Counted from the first letter of the stretch, positions 8,452 to 17,104 are shown. The stretch is 64,000 nt of DNA from Clostridia bacterium UC5.1-1D10 (GCA_001304995.1 BBZU01000001.1:186001-250000); one strand, 5' to 3'. Numbers and translations: made by a program. The notes: generated by a model not told the origin, from the letters alone.

Positions 8452-9672
8452 TTATTTGTTTTCGTTGTTTGCCATCATCATCGCGCGTACTTTCAGAGGC
8501 AGACCGAACAGGTTGATGAAACCGTCAGCGTCTTTGTGGTTGTACAGTTCGCCTGTTGTGAAGCTTGCCATGGATTCGTTGTACAGGCTGTAAGGAGAAG
8601 TGCTGCCAGCAGGGATGATGTTGCCTTTGTACAGTTTCAGTTTGACTGTGCCTGTTACAGTTTCGTTTACTTTGTCGAAGTAAGCGCTCAGTGCTTCACG
8701 CAGAGGTGTGTACCATTCGCCGCTGTAAACCAGTTCTGTGAATTTGTTGCTTGCGATTTCGTTGAAAGCCTGTGTTTTCTTGTCTGTGCACAGGTATTCC
8801 AGTTCGCGGTGTGCGTAGTAGAGGATAGTACCGCCGGGTGTTTCATATACGCCACGGGATTTCATACCTACCACACGGTTTTCGCAGATGTCAGCGATAC
8901 CGATACCGTTTTTGCCGCCGATTTCGTTGAGTTTTTTCAGCATTTCCACAGGGCCCAGTTTTTCGCCGTTTACTGCAACGGGAACGCCTGCTTCAAAGTC
9001 CAGTGTGATGTATTCGGGTACATCGGGAGCATCTTCGGGGGATACACCCAGCTGCAGGAGATGTTTGTAGTTAGGTTCGTTTGCGGGGTCTTCCAGTTCC
9101 AGACCTTCGTGGCTCAGATGCCAGATGTTGCGGTCACGGCTGTAAGAGTTGTCGTGGCTTGCTTCAAAGGGAATGCCATGTGCTTCCAGGTAAGCCATTT
9201 CGTCTTCACGGCTCTGCATGCCCCATGTATCCAGACGCCAGGGAGCGATGATTTTCAGTTCAGGTGCCAGTGCTTTGATGGTCAGTTCAAAACGTACCTG
9301 GTCATTGCCTTTGCCTGTTGCGCCGTGGCAGATTGCTGTTGCGCCTTCTTTTTTGGCGATTTCAACCAGTTTCTTTGCGATGATGGGACGAGCCATGGAA
9401 GTACCTAAGAGGTATTTGCCTTCGTAAACTGCGTTTGCTTTGATGCAAGGATAAATAGCATCTGTGATGAATTCTTCTGTCAGGTCAGCGATGTAAAGTT
9501 TGCTTGCGCCTGTTTTCAGTGCTTTTTCTTCCAGACCTTCTGTTTCTTTGCCCTGACCAACGTCGCCGCAGACTGCAATAACTTCTGCGTCATAATTTTC
9601 TTTCAGCCAGGGAATGATAACAGATGTGTCTAAGCCGCCGGAATATGCCAATACGATTTTTTCTTTGCTCAT
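8452..9672 (-). CDS. argG: Argininosuccinate synthase
   Basis: Joins citrulline and aspartate using ATP to form argininosuccinate, the step before ArgH. The 406-residue protein starts [19 protein letters not shown] with the ATP-binding SGGLDTS loop. Later come [15 protein letters not shown]-type ([14 protein letters not shown]) and the [13 protein letters not shown] region, all typical. The ATG follows CAAGGAGGAAAAATATT. A sigma-A promoter and ARG-box-like site lie directly upstream. Confidence 0.97.
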   Translation of the reverse strand: MSKEKIVLAYSGGLDTSVIIPWLKENYDAEVIAVCGDVGQGKETEGLEEKALKTGASKLYIADLTEEFITDAIYPCIKANAVYEGKYLLGTSMARPIIAKKLVEIAKKEGATAICHGATGKGNDQVRFELTIKALAPELKIIAPWRLDTWGMQSREDEMAYLEAHGIPFEASHDNSYSRDRNIWHLSHEGLELEDPANEPNYKHLLQLGVSPEDAPDVPEYITLDFEAGVPVAVNGEKLGPVEMLKKLNEIGGKNGIGIADICENRVVGMKSRGVYETPGGTILYYAHRELEYLCTDKKTQAFNEIASNKFTELVYSGEWYTPLREALSAYFDKVNETVTGTVKLKLYKGNIIPAGSTSPYSLYNESMASFTTGELYNHKDADGFINLFGLPLKVRAMMMANNENK

Positions 9673-9719
9673 AATATTTTTCCTCCTTGTAATCGAACGA
9701 TGTGTCATCGTGTATGCTC

Positions 9720-9766
9720 TTGAATATTTATGAGCTTATTATACATAGAATTTTCTGGAATTGCAA
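9720..9766 (-). promoter_or_regulatory. argG promoter with ARG-box-like operator
   Basis: On the minus strand: -35 TTGCAA (9761-9766), 17-bp spacer, perfect -10 TATAAT (9738-9743). Just downstream, over the start point, lies a TGAATATTTATGAG-like sequence (read on + at 9720-9733) matching the left half and AT core of the ARG box. Arginine repression by ArgR is inferred. Confidence 0.6.
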
Positions 9767-10056
9767 GAGTAAAATGAAAAAATATATGTATTTTGGTAGT
9801 ATTTATTAAATAATTATGCAAATATCGTTTTGTCTTATGGATATTTCAAGGAGTGTATACACATAATATGCAATTTGCGGTGCATAGTTGAATATGTATG
9901 GTGAATGTATATTATGTATGGACGGTTTTTCGTACAGTCTTTGGGCAGACAGACACATTTTACTTTGCGAAAAGCCCCTTTTGTGATATGATTAGGGAAT
10001 AGAAACCATTGTTTTTACAAAAGAAAAAAGAGTGAAAGAAGAAGGAGGCATATACA
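9767..10056. promoter_or_regulatory. Divergent argG / FAH-family intergenic region
   Basis: AT-rich stretch of about 290 bp with several TATA/ATGTAT repeats (for example 9893-9925) and a candidate + strand promoter TTGCGA-N16-TATGAT at 9965-9992 for the hydrolase gene. No coding sequence is evident. Confidence 0.45.
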
Positions 10057-10935
10057 ATGAAGGTATTGACATATATGCAGGGTGGTCACAAAGCAGTTGG
10101 CATTTTGAAGAAAAACGGACAGGAAGTGGTTCCCGTGAACTATCTGGGCTGCGGTCTGGTGAATATGACGGAATTCATCGCTTCCATGACTGAAGAAAAA
10201 ATGCGCAAACTGGAGAAAAACGCGGAGCTTATGGACGGTATTCCCATGGAAGAAGTACGTCTGCTTTCTCCCATTGTACACCCCAAACAGGACGTAATCT
10301 GTCTGGGTATCAATTACTATGCCCATGCGGAAGAAGCGGCAAGATTCCACGATGAGGCTTTCGGCGGCGAACGCCCCCAGCCCATTTATTTCTCCAAACG
10401 GGTAAACCGTGCCGTTGGCGATGGAGAACCTGTGGATGGACATTTTGATATTGTAGACAGTCTGGACTATGAAGCGGAACTGGCTGTTATCATTGGTAAG
10501 GACGCCAAAAATGTGGCAGAAGCGGACGCTTTTGACTATGTATTCGGTTATTCCGTACTGAACGACGTCAGTGCCAGAAACTTGCAGACATCTCACAAAC
10601 AGTGGTATTTCGGTAAGAGTCTGGACGATTTTACCCCTATTGGACCTTGGATCGTGACAAAAAATGAGTTTGAAAATCCTCCCGCACTGCCTATCCGTTC
10701 CTATGTGAATGGAGAGCTGCGTCAGGATAGTAATACATCCCTGATGATTAACGGCGTGGCAAAAGTCATCAGCCAGCTTTCTCAGGGCATGACTTTACAG
10801 GCAGGCACCATCATTGCCATGGGTACGCCCGCTGGGGTAGGTATGGGTTTTGAGCCCCCGAAATTCCTGAAAGCCGGCGATGTGGTCACCTGTGAAATCG
10901 AAGGCATCGGCAAACTGACCAACGAAGTGAAATAA
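10057..10935 (+). CDS. Fumarylacetoacetate hydrolase family protein
   Basis: A 292-residue FAH-superfamily enzyme, a group that hydrolyses or decarboxylates 2-oxo acids using Mg2+. The core LGINYYAHAEEAARF, the metal-site segment DYEAELAVIIGKDAKNV and VNDVSARNLQ-type (LNDVSARNLQTSHKQWYFGK) blocks are present, as is the C-terminal TPAGVGMGFEPP loop. Substrate cannot be told from sequence; 2-hydroxyhepta-dienedioate isomerase or acylpyruvase activities are common in the family. Ribosome site AAGAAGGAGG. Confidence 0.88.
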   Translation: MKVLTYMQGGHKAVGILKKNGQEVVPVNYLGCGLVNMTEFIASMTEEKMRKLEKNAELMDGIPMEEVRLLSPIVHPKQDVICLGINYYAHAEEAARFHDEAFGGERPQPIYFSKRVNRAVGDGEPVDGHFDIVDSLDYEAELAVIIGKDAKNVAEADAFDYVFGYSVLNDVSARNLQTSHKQWYFGKSLDDFTPIGPWIVTKNEFENPPALPIRSYVNGELRQDSNTSLMINGVAKVISQLSQGMTLQAGTIIAMGTPAGVGMGFEPPKFLKAGDVVTCEIEGIGKLTNEVK

Positions 10936-11089
10936 GAAGCTGCGGCGTTCTTGTTTTCTGCAGGGCAGGCTGGTTTCTATTTTCCGCACCGAAGGCGTCT
11001 GTAAGGCGAAATGGAAATTTCTGATACTTCCGGTGATACGCCTCTGTCTGTTTCGTTGGTAATCATTGGTAACATAAAAGGAGAATATT

Positions 11090-12055
11090 ATGCAAAAAGA
11101 TATGATTAAGGTAATGAGTGTATTCGGCACCCGTCCCGAAGCCATCAAAATGGCGCCTCTGGTGAAAGTGCTGGAACAGACGGAAGGCATCGAAAGCATC
11201 GTCTGTGTCACCGCTCAGCATAGAGAAATGCTGGATCAGGTGCTGGAGATCTTCGATCTGCATCCCAAATACGATCTGAATATCATGCAGAGCCGTCAGA
11301 CATTGGCAGGCATCACTACCCGCGCCCTCACAGGGCTGGAAGAAGTTATGGCGGAAGAAAAACCCGACATCGTACTGGTGCATGGGGATACATCCACCAC
11401 ATTCGCAGGTGCATTGGCTGCATATTATAATCAGGTGAAAGTGGGTCATGTGGAAGCTGGTCTGCGTACGTATGATAAGTATCAGCCTTTCCCCGAAGAA
11501 ATGAACCGCCGTCTGACAGGTGCGCTGACAGACCTGCACTTTGCGCCTACCAAACTAGCGAAGGAACATTTGCTGAAAGAAAACATTGACGCTGACGGCA
11601 TTTTCATCACCGGCAATACCGTTATCGACGCATTGGCACATACCATTGAAGAAAATTATACCTTCCATGAAGAAGAACTGAACACCATCGACTTCAAAGG
11701 CAAACGTGTCATTGCCATGACTGCTCACCGCCGGGAAAATCTGGGACAGCCCTTGGAAAATATCTGCCATGCGGTAAAACGCATTGTAGAAGACTTCCCT
11801 GATGTGGAAGTGGTTTACGCTGTCCATAAAAATCCTGCCGTTGTGGAACCCGTACACCGTATCCTTGGGAATAACCCTCGTATCCACCTGACAGACCCTC
11901 TGGATCTGAAAGATATGCATAACCTGATGTGCCGTTCTTTCTTCGTTATGACAGACAGCGGCGGACTTCAGGAAGAAGTGCCTTCCATGGGCAAACCCGT
12001 GCTGGTGCTGCGTAACGTGACAGAACGCCCCGAAGGGTGGAAGCCGGCACACTGA
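11090..12055 (+). pseudogene. wecB: UDP-N-acetylglucosamine 2-epimerase, frameshifted near C-terminus
   Basis: WecB/MnaA interconverts UDP-GlcNAc and UDP-ManNAc for cell-wall glycopolymers. FGTRPEAIKMAPLV, GHVEAGLRTYDKYQPFPEE, AMTAHRRENLG and MTDSGGLQEEVPSMGKPVL are all present. The frame ends at 12055 after ...NVTERPEGWKPAH, but the expected ending continues in the next frame: VEAGTLKLAGTDEETIYAMA to ILYAFGKQ. One base is missing near 12033-12037 (GAAGGGTGG should read as GAA-GxG-GTG). Restored, the frame runs on without a stop into the next gene. Ribosome site AAAAGGAG. Confidence 0.85.
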
Positions 12056-12282
12056 AACTGGCAGGCACTGACGAAGAAACCATTTACGCTATGGCAAAAG
12101 AACTGCTGACAGATACAGAAGTTTATGAATCCATGGCACAGGCAAAAAATCCCTTTGGGGACGGCAACGCTTCCAAGCGTATTGCAGCAGCCATCCTTTA
12201 TGCTTTCGGCAAACAGGATGCGCGCCCCGAAGATTATACCATCACAACCGAGGCAAAAAGCAGCGGCAAGGAGGAAAAACCT
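12037..12282 (+). pseudogene. Displaced C-terminal segment of wecB
   Basis: 82 codons in a new frame encode the missing WecB C-terminus (LKLAGTDEETIYAMAKELL, then NASKRIAAAILYAFGKQ). They continue as a polar tail over the next gene's ribosome site with no stop codon. See the finding on this fusion. Confidence 0.65.
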
Positions 12283-13017
12283 ATGAAAGAAGAACGTATG
12301 GCAATTTTGAGCATGTTGGAAAAAGGGCTCATCAATGTGGATGAAGCGGAAAGACTGCTGACCGTGCTGCAAAATGGCGCAGGTCTGGAAAAAGACGGTC
12401 TGGGCAAAGCTGTGGGCAGCGCACTGGAAAAAGCCGGCGCTGTATTGGGCAGTGTAGCAAGGACTGTTGGGGAAAAAGCGGAACAGCTTCAGCCCCGTGT
12501 CCGTGAAGTGGCAACAAAGGTTGCAGATAAAGCTGATGAAATGCAGCCCAAAGTAAGAAGCGCCGCATTCCGTATGACAGAAAAAGCACAGGAACTGAAA
12601 GAAGACGCGAGAACATATAAAGAAAAATTGCAGGCAAAACGCCGCAATGAAGAAGAAGACTGGGACGATCTGGATCTGGACGAACTGGATGCAGACGAAG
12701 CAGCAGTAGAAAAAGCAGCAGTTGCAGAGGAAGCTCCCGCAGAAGAAGCACCCGTGGCAGAAGCGGCAGCAGATGTGACAGCGGCAGCTGCGGAAGAAGT
12801 GACTTCCGAAGAAGATATGACCGAAGAAGAAGTGGATCCCGTTATGGAAAAATACGCAAAGAACGTGGAAACCGTTCTGGATTCCGTACAGTTCCAGATG
12901 GAACAGATTGATGAATGCGAAGATTTCCTGAAATCCGCCTTCGGTGATCTGGACCCTTCCGAATGGGAAGACGATGAGGAAGAAGAAACAACAGAAGAAA
13001 AGAAAGAAGATAAATAA
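12283..13017 (+). CDS. Acidic, Ala-rich helical protein with SHOCT-like N-terminal helix pair
   Basis: A 244-residue protein. Residues 1-28 (ERMAILSMLEKGLINVDEAE) match the short helical hairpin that opens many YvlB/LiaG-type and SHOCT-like stress proteins. Then come an amphipathic coiled-coil-like region with repeated LQPRVREVATKVADKADEMQ-type segments (60-130) and a long Ala/Glu-rich acidic tail. No membrane segment. ATG is preceded by AAGGAGG eight bases upstream, so it can be made separately although it is in frame with the displaced wecB end. Function unknown; envelope stress is a guess from the N-terminal motif. Confidence 0.65.
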   Translation: MKEERMAILSMLEKGLINVDEAERLLTVLQNGAGLEKDGLGKAVGSALEKAGAVLGSVARTVGEKAEQLQPRVREVATKVADKADEMQPKVRSAAFRMTEKAQELKEDARTYKEKLQAKRRNEEEDWDDLDLDELDADEAAVEKAAVAEEAPAEEAPVAEAAADVTAAAAEEVTSEEDMTEEEVDPVMEKYAKNVETVLDSVQFQMEQIDECEDFLKSAFGDLDPSEWEDDEEEETTEEKKEDK

Positions 13018-13022
13018 AGCAA

Positions 13023-13146
13023 ATTCCCCTTGAGAAAGCATCGGTTTTTCTTTTCCTTGATTTCTTAAGGGAAATTGCGGCGGCTGCCTTCATCAGAAAA
13101 CATACCTAACAGATTTCTTTGTTTTCTTATGAAAATGCCGCTGATG
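13023..13146. repeat. Palindromic repeat family B, copy 1
   Basis: TTCCCCTTGAGAAA is answered by TTTCTTAAGGGAA, then CGGCTGCCTTCAT by TTATGAAAATGCCG. The same layout occurs at 36818-36965 with a different insert, and a right-end fragment at 49676-49703. Confidence 0.65.
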
Positions 13147-13229
13147 CGGTTCTTTGAAAACAGACGCACGAAAACATCAGGTAATCCGAGATTTCGTGCG
13201 TTTTTTTTGCAGGAAAAGGGGGAGAATTT

Positions 13230-13574
13230 ATGGATTTTCTGCGGCTGCTTGCATTTGGCTATTTGCTTTATGGCGTTGTGGGTCTTTTTGGTTTTCAGAA
13301 AATTCCGGAAGCCCATCGTCATAGACCATGGACAAAGGCTTATAACCGCTGGCAGGCGGTGTCATGGATTTTGACAGCGCTGCCTTTGCTGGTGTATTCG
13401 TTTTATTTTTCGTCCGGGCAGTGTATCGTTTCTTTGGGAAAACGGATAGGGCTTCTTCTGTTATTGTTTGTGCCGACCATCATATTTGAAGTGATTCGCT
13501 CCCGGAAATTTTCCAGATTGCTCAAAGAGGAGAAAGAGCGGGAAAAGATAGACGAAGGTGGGGATAGGCAATGA
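13230..13574 (+). CDS. Small integral membrane protein (DUF3784-like)
   Basis: A 114-residue protein with three hydrophobic segments (about 5-22, 44-63, 73-92) and a charged C-terminal tail (LLKEEKEREKIDEGGDRQ). The pattern, including a conserved-looking RPWTKAYNRWQAVSW between helices 1 and 2, is like the DUF3784 group of small Firmicute membrane proteins. AAGGGGGAG precedes the ATG. No function known. Confidence 0.6.
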   Translation: MDFLRLLAFGYLLYGVVGLFGFQKIPEAHRHRPWTKAYNRWQAVSWILTALPLLVYSFYFSSGQCIVSLGKRIGLLLLLFVPTIIFEVIRSRKFSRLLKEEKEREKIDEGGDRQ

Positions 13575-13582
13575 AAAAGCCC

Positions 13583-13611
13583 TTGCAATTTATTTGCAAA
13601 GGCTGTAATAT
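13583..13611 (+). promoter_or_regulatory. Promoter of antitoxin RNA 1
   Basis: TTGCAA, 17-bp spacer, TAATAT on the + strand, pointing at the antisense RNA. The second locus has an equivalent TTGCGG-N17-TAAAAT at 57695-57723. Confidence 0.55.
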
Positions 13612-13617
13612 AGTCTT

Positions 13618-13709
13618 AGAAAGAGGGTTGCCGTTTTTCGCGAGGCGGTCAGTCCTGAATATGTGGATAAGACCGTCTAACTTCGCAGGTTAGGCGGTCG
13701 CTTTTTATT
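13618..13709 (+). ncRNA. Antisense antitoxin RNA, type I toxin locus 1
   Basis: Predicted RNA of about 90 nt transcribed opposite the 3' part of the toxin message. It begins near GAGGGTTGCCG and ends in a strong terminator, GACCGTCTAAC/GTTAGGCGGTC followed by CTTTTTATT (13671-13709), next to the toxin stop codon. By analogy with RatA/TxpA-like systems it should block toxin translation by base pairing. The same RNA layout is conserved at 57730-57819. Confidence 0.55.
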
Positions 13710-13839
13710 ATCTCTTATGTAAATGACATAAGGTGATAACGCCAATGATCACTAAGCAGAACTGAAACAATTCATTATGTGTAACCATCGTATCACCTCC
13801 CTCGTGGGAAAGTGACTGAACCGCCAAACGGTAACCCTC
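13623..13839. other. Type I toxin-antitoxin locus 1 with long-range inverted ends
   Basis: The left end GAGGGTTGCCG...GGCGGTCAGTC (13623-13654) is an imperfect inverted copy of the right end GACTGAACCGCC...GGTAACCCTC (13814-13839). In the toxin mRNA these would pair 5' end to 3' end, a known way of hiding the ribosome site in type I toxins. Confidence 0.55.
13708..13788 (-). CDS. Putative holin-like type I toxin (26 aa)
   Basis: A 26-codon gene on the minus strand: MVTHNELFQF, a hydrophobic core CLVIIGVITL, then CHLHKR. This is the layout of short membrane-inserting holin-like toxins: polar N-terminus, single helix, basic end. GGAGGTGATACG directly precedes the ATG. The gene is overlapped at its 3' end by the antisense RNA. 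No database check was possible; the call rests on size, hydropathy and the RNA context, plus a second copy at 57817-57893. Confidence 0.6.
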   Translation of the reverse strand: MVTHNELFQFCLVIIGVITLCHLHKR

Positions 13840-13901
13840 ACTTTATTCTATCATGATTTGGTGGGGTTTTCCATGAGTTTTGGCAAAACAGGAGGGATTG
13901 C

Positions 13902-14359
13902 ATGGTCAGAAAAGGAAAGGCAGAGGACTGCCGTGGCATTTATGAACTGATTTGTGATATGGAGGAAAAGGAACTGCCCTGGGACGTTTTTTTCCAGATG
14001 TATGGGGAAATGCTGGCAGACAGCCGCCATGTTTTTTAGTATGGGAAGAAGAAAAGCGGATGAAAGGCGTACTCCATCTTCGCATGGAAAGACAGCTCCA
14101 CCACGCCGCCCTTGTGGCGGAAATCATGGAATTTGCCGTAGATAAAAACGCCAGAAGCAACGGCAACGGTGGTGAAATGCTCACATACGCTAGTGAACTG
14201 GCAAAAGAAGCAGGCTGTGTGCAGATAGAAGTTGCCTGCAACCAGCTGCGGAAAAATACCCATCGGTTTTATCTGCGGGAAGGCATGCAGAACTTCCATT
14301 ATAAGTTTTCCAAGTCCCTTCGGGGAGAAGATACAACAGAAAATATGTTGGGCAGATAA
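13902..14359 (+). pseudogene. GNAT-family N-acetyltransferase, frameshifted
   Basis: Two frames together encode a 152-residue GNAT protein. The first gives MVRKGKAEDCRGIYELICDM to DSRHVF; the second gives GVLHLRMERQLHHAALVAEI, then NGGEMLTYASELAKEAGCVQ and NTHRFYLREGMQNFHYKFSK. The break is at the T6 run 14032-14037; a seventh T restores VFLVWEEEKRMKGVLHL. NxGGEMLTYA corresponds to the acetyl-CoA loop region. Acceptor unknown. The ribosome site is GGAGGG. Single-base homopolymer loss suggests a consensus error as much as a real pseudogene. Confidence 0.75.
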
Positions 14360-14370
14360 AGAAACCCCCT

Positions 14371-14559
14371 GTCGTCAAAGGCTCATTTCATTCAAGCCTT
14401 TGACGAGTTGACAGATGTATAAAGTCAAAGTTCCATCGGCTAAAAAGCCTTGAAACTTCGGCTTTTCCTCGTCGGAAATGAATTCCGACTACGGATTCTA
14501 GTTGGGGAACTCTTTGTTCCCCAAACCCTTCCGCATTCTTGAAAAAAGTAAAAAATCTG
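14371..14559 (+). repeat. Dispersed structured repeat, copy 2
   Basis: It has CGTCAAAGG/CCTTTGACG, AAAGTCAAAGTT/AACTTCGGCTTT around the TCCATCGGC...GCCTTGAAA loop, the TCGGAA/TTCCGAC hairpin and TTGGGGAA/TTCCCCAA. It is flanked by an exact 15-bp direct repeat, GAAACCCCCTGTCGT, at 14361-14375 and 14559-14573, half of a terminator stem. Confidence 0.8.
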
Positions 14560-14592
14560 AAACCCCCTGTCGTGGAAACAACAGGGGGTTTG
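14559..14592. terminator. Terminator between GNAT and methyltransferase genes
   Basis: AAACCCCCTGT/ACAGGGGGTTT stem; its left arm is duplicated on the far side of repeat copy 2. Confidence 0.75.
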
Positions 14593-14595
14593 TTA

Positions 14596-15797
14596 TTAGA
14601 ACTGATTAGTTACTTGGAAAATATAGAATTTCAGATAATAAGACTCATCCGCTGCCCATAAAATGGGGTGGTCAGGGGACTGAGTACGGTATTCCACCTG
14701 ACGCAGACGTTTATGAACATTCTTCGCTGCCTGCCCAATGGTCTGGGTGAACAGCTCATATGTCATGAAGTGAGAGCAGGAGCATGTTGCCAGAAAACCG
14801 CCGTCTTTCAGCAGTTTCATGGCACGCAGGTTGATTTCCCGATAGCCTTTGGTGGCATTTTTTACGGAGCTTCTGGACTTTGTGAAAGCGGGAGGGTCCA
14901 GAATGATGACATCGAATTTCTCGCCTTTTTCTTCCAGTTCCGGCAGAAGGGAGAATACGTCACAGCACTGGAAGCGTACAGTGTTTTCCAGTCCGTTCAG
15001 TTTGGCGTTTTCTGTTGCCTGATCCACTGCCAGCTGGGAAGCGTCTACACCCAGTACGCTTTCGGCTCCGGCGATACCAGCGTTCAGAGCAAAGGAGCCT
15101 GTGTGGGTGAAGCAGTCCAGCACCTTTGCGCCTTTGCACAGTTTCTGAATGGCAAGGCGGTTGTATTTTTGGTCTAAGAAGAAGCCTGTTTTCTGACCGT
15201 CTTCCACGTCTACCATGTAATGTACGCCGTTTTCCACGATTTCCACTTTGGTGTCAAAAGGTGCGGACAGGAAGCCTTTTTCCCGTTCCATGCCTTCCTG
15301 CAAACGAACTTTTGCGTCACTGCGTTCATAGACGCCGCGGATGTTGATGCCGTCTTTTGCCAGTGTTTCCAGCAGCAGGCGCACGATGGTTTCTTTCAGA
15401 CGGTCGATGCCCAGTGCTAAAGACTGTACCACCAGTACGTCAGAGAATTTATCTACTACCAGACCCGGCAGGTAGTCCGCTTCCCCGAAGATCACACGGC
15501 AGGAAGAAGTGTCAACGGTTTTTTGCGGTAATACCATGCGTCCTCTACCCGGCGGCGGAGGAAAGCTTCGTCAATGACAGTATCAGCATGACGGCTCATC
15601 ATGCGGACAGTGATTTTGGAATGGTGGTTGTAAAAACCAACGCCCATGGGGTAGCCGTCAAAGTCCAGCACAGAAACCATTTCCCCGTTGACTACGTCGG
15701 GAGAAACAGCGGCGATTTCGTTGTCAAATACCCACAGTCCGCCGGACTTGAGGGTACGGCCTTCGCCTTTTTTCAGTGTAATGGAGGGATAAGACAT
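14596..15797 (-). pseudogene. Class I rRNA large-subunit methyltransferase (RlmI/YwbD type), frameshifted
   Basis: A PUA-domain plus SAM-methyltransferase protein of 400 residues after frame repair. The N-terminal part (SITLKKGEGRTLKSGGLWVF) is the PUA domain. The rest, in another frame, carries IFGEADYLPGLVVDKF, VLDCFTHTGSFALNAG (SAM motif I), VIILDPPAFTKS (motif IV) and LLKDGGFLATCSCSHFM. The break is at a T6 run on the + strand (15519-15524); one more base restores YYRKKTVDTSSC. RlmI methylates a cytosine in 23S rRNA; exact target here is inferred. Confidence 0.85.
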
Positions 15798-15822
15798 GGA
15801 AAAACTCCTTTCTCAATGTAGA

Positions 15823-15855
15823 AAAAAGCCTGATTTTTCGCAAAATCAGGCTTTT
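15823..15855. terminator. Terminator of the CofE-like gene
   Basis: AAAAGCCTGATTTT/AAAATCAGGCTTTTT stem between two minus-strand genes. Confidence 0.8.
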
Positions 15856-15872
15856 TGTATCTGCTCAGTTGA

Positions 15873-17054
15873 TTAGTTTGCGTAGTTGTTGAAGTAGTTC
15901 TGAACCAGAACGATAGGTGTACCCTTGTCACCGCTGCCGCTGGTCAGGTCGCACAGGGAACCGATCAGGTCTGTCAGACGACGAGGTGTTGTACCTTCGG
16001 AAACCATGTTGCCTTTCAGGTCAGCGTCTTTTTCTTTGATGCGCTGACGGATCGCGTCTGCCAGTTCTTCGCCGGACAGATCAGCAAAATCGTTGTCTGC
16101 CAGATATTTCAGTTTTACTTCGTTGGGCAGACCGTTCAGGCCTTCTGTGAAGCCAGCGCCAACAACGGGGTCAGCCAGTTCCCAGATCTTGCCAACGGGA
16201 TCTTTGAATGCGCCGTCGCCGTAGATCATAGCTTCTACTTTTACGCCAGTACGTGCGATGATTTCTTTCTGGATGTTTTCAGCAACTTCCTGTGCGTTTT
16301 TGGGGAACAGTTTTACTGTATCTTCTGTTGCTTTGTTGGAGCCCAGCAGACCATACTGAGGGTTGAAGCCGCTGCCGTTTACGGGAGCGTTCAGGATTTC
16401 ATCCAGTGTCAGGACTTTTTCGCCGCCTGCTGCCAGGATACGACGTTTGGAACGCGCTCTTGTGTGGATGTCGCAGCACAGTACGTTCTTTGTGAATTTC
16501 ACGATTGCTTCGGGATGGTTTGCGAATACGATTTCAGCTTCTGCGCCTTCTTCTTTGATCAGGTCAGCATAGTATTCAACATAGTCTACGCCTGTGAAGG
16601 GGTGTTTGATATAACCGAAAATACGGCGGTAGTCTTCCAGTGTCAGCACGTCTGTGTAAGGATTTACGCCGCTGTCATCCAGCAGATCCATGTCGAACAG
16701 GTGGTTGCCAACTTCGTCGGAAGGATAGCTCAGCATCAGAACAACTTTTTTCGCGCCTTTTGCGATACCGCGCAGGCAGATTGCGAAACGGTTTCTGCTC
16801 AGGATGGGGAATACCACACCGATGGTTTCGCCGCCCAGTTTTGCTTTTACGTCTTCAGCGATGTCTGTTGTGGAAGCGTAGTTGCCGTCAGCTCTTGCAA
16901 CAACTGCTTCTGTTACACAGATAACGTCTTTTTCATGCAGCTGGAAGCCGTCTTCCTGTGCAGCTGTCAGAACGGAATCTGCAACGATTTTTACGATATC
17001 ATCGCCCTGTCTGATGATAGGTGCTTTAATACCTCTGGAAATAGTACCTGCCAT
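15873..17054 (-). CDS. Coenzyme F420-0:L-glutamate ligase-like protein (CofE superfamily)
   Basis: A 393-residue protein whose N-terminal two thirds look like the CofE/FbiB ligase fold: KAPIIRQGDDIVKIVADSVL, VICVTEAVVARADGNYAS and FPILSRNRFAICLRGIAKGA. Further C-terminal blocks are VEAMIYGDGAFKDPVGKIWE and TTPRRLTDLIGSLCDLTSGS. It is longer than archaeal CofE (about 250). No other F420 genes are visible here, and clostridial members of this group have no settled function. Start: ATG after AGGAGGTATTTCATT. Preceded by an attenuator-like leader. Confidence 0.8.
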   Translation of the reverse strand: MAGTISRGIKAPIIRQGDDIVKIVADSVLTAAQEDGFQLHEKDVICVTEAVVARADGNYASTTDIAEDVKAKLGGETIGVVFPILSRNRFAICLRGIAKGAKKVVLMLSYPSDEVGNHLFDMDLLDDSGVNPYTDVLTLEDYRRIFGYIKHPFTGVDYVEYYADLIKEEGAEAEIVFANHPEAIVKFTKNVLCCDIHTRARSKRRILAAGGEKVLTLDEILNAPVNGSGFNPQYGLLGSNKATEDTVKLFPKNAQEVAENIQKEIIARTGVKVEAMIYGDGAFKDPVGKIWELADPVVGAGFTEGLNGLPNEVKLKYLADNDFADLSGEELADAIRQRIKEKDADLKGNMVSEGTTPRRLTDLIGSLCDLTSGSGDKGTPIVLVQNYFNNYAN

Positions 17055-17104
17055 AATGAAATACCTCCTACTTGCTTTCATATTAAAATCATTTGGGATC
17101 AAAA

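Noticed and set aside
11968-13041. 357-codon minus-strand frame opposite wecB and the acidic protein
   Set aside because: Cys/Phe-rich antisense translation typical of the complement of GAA/GCA-rich coding DNA.
15873-17054. Evidence for coenzyme F420 biosynthesis in the host
   Set aside because: Only a CofE-like gene is present, with no other F420 genes in view and an unusual length; homology alone does not establish the pathway.
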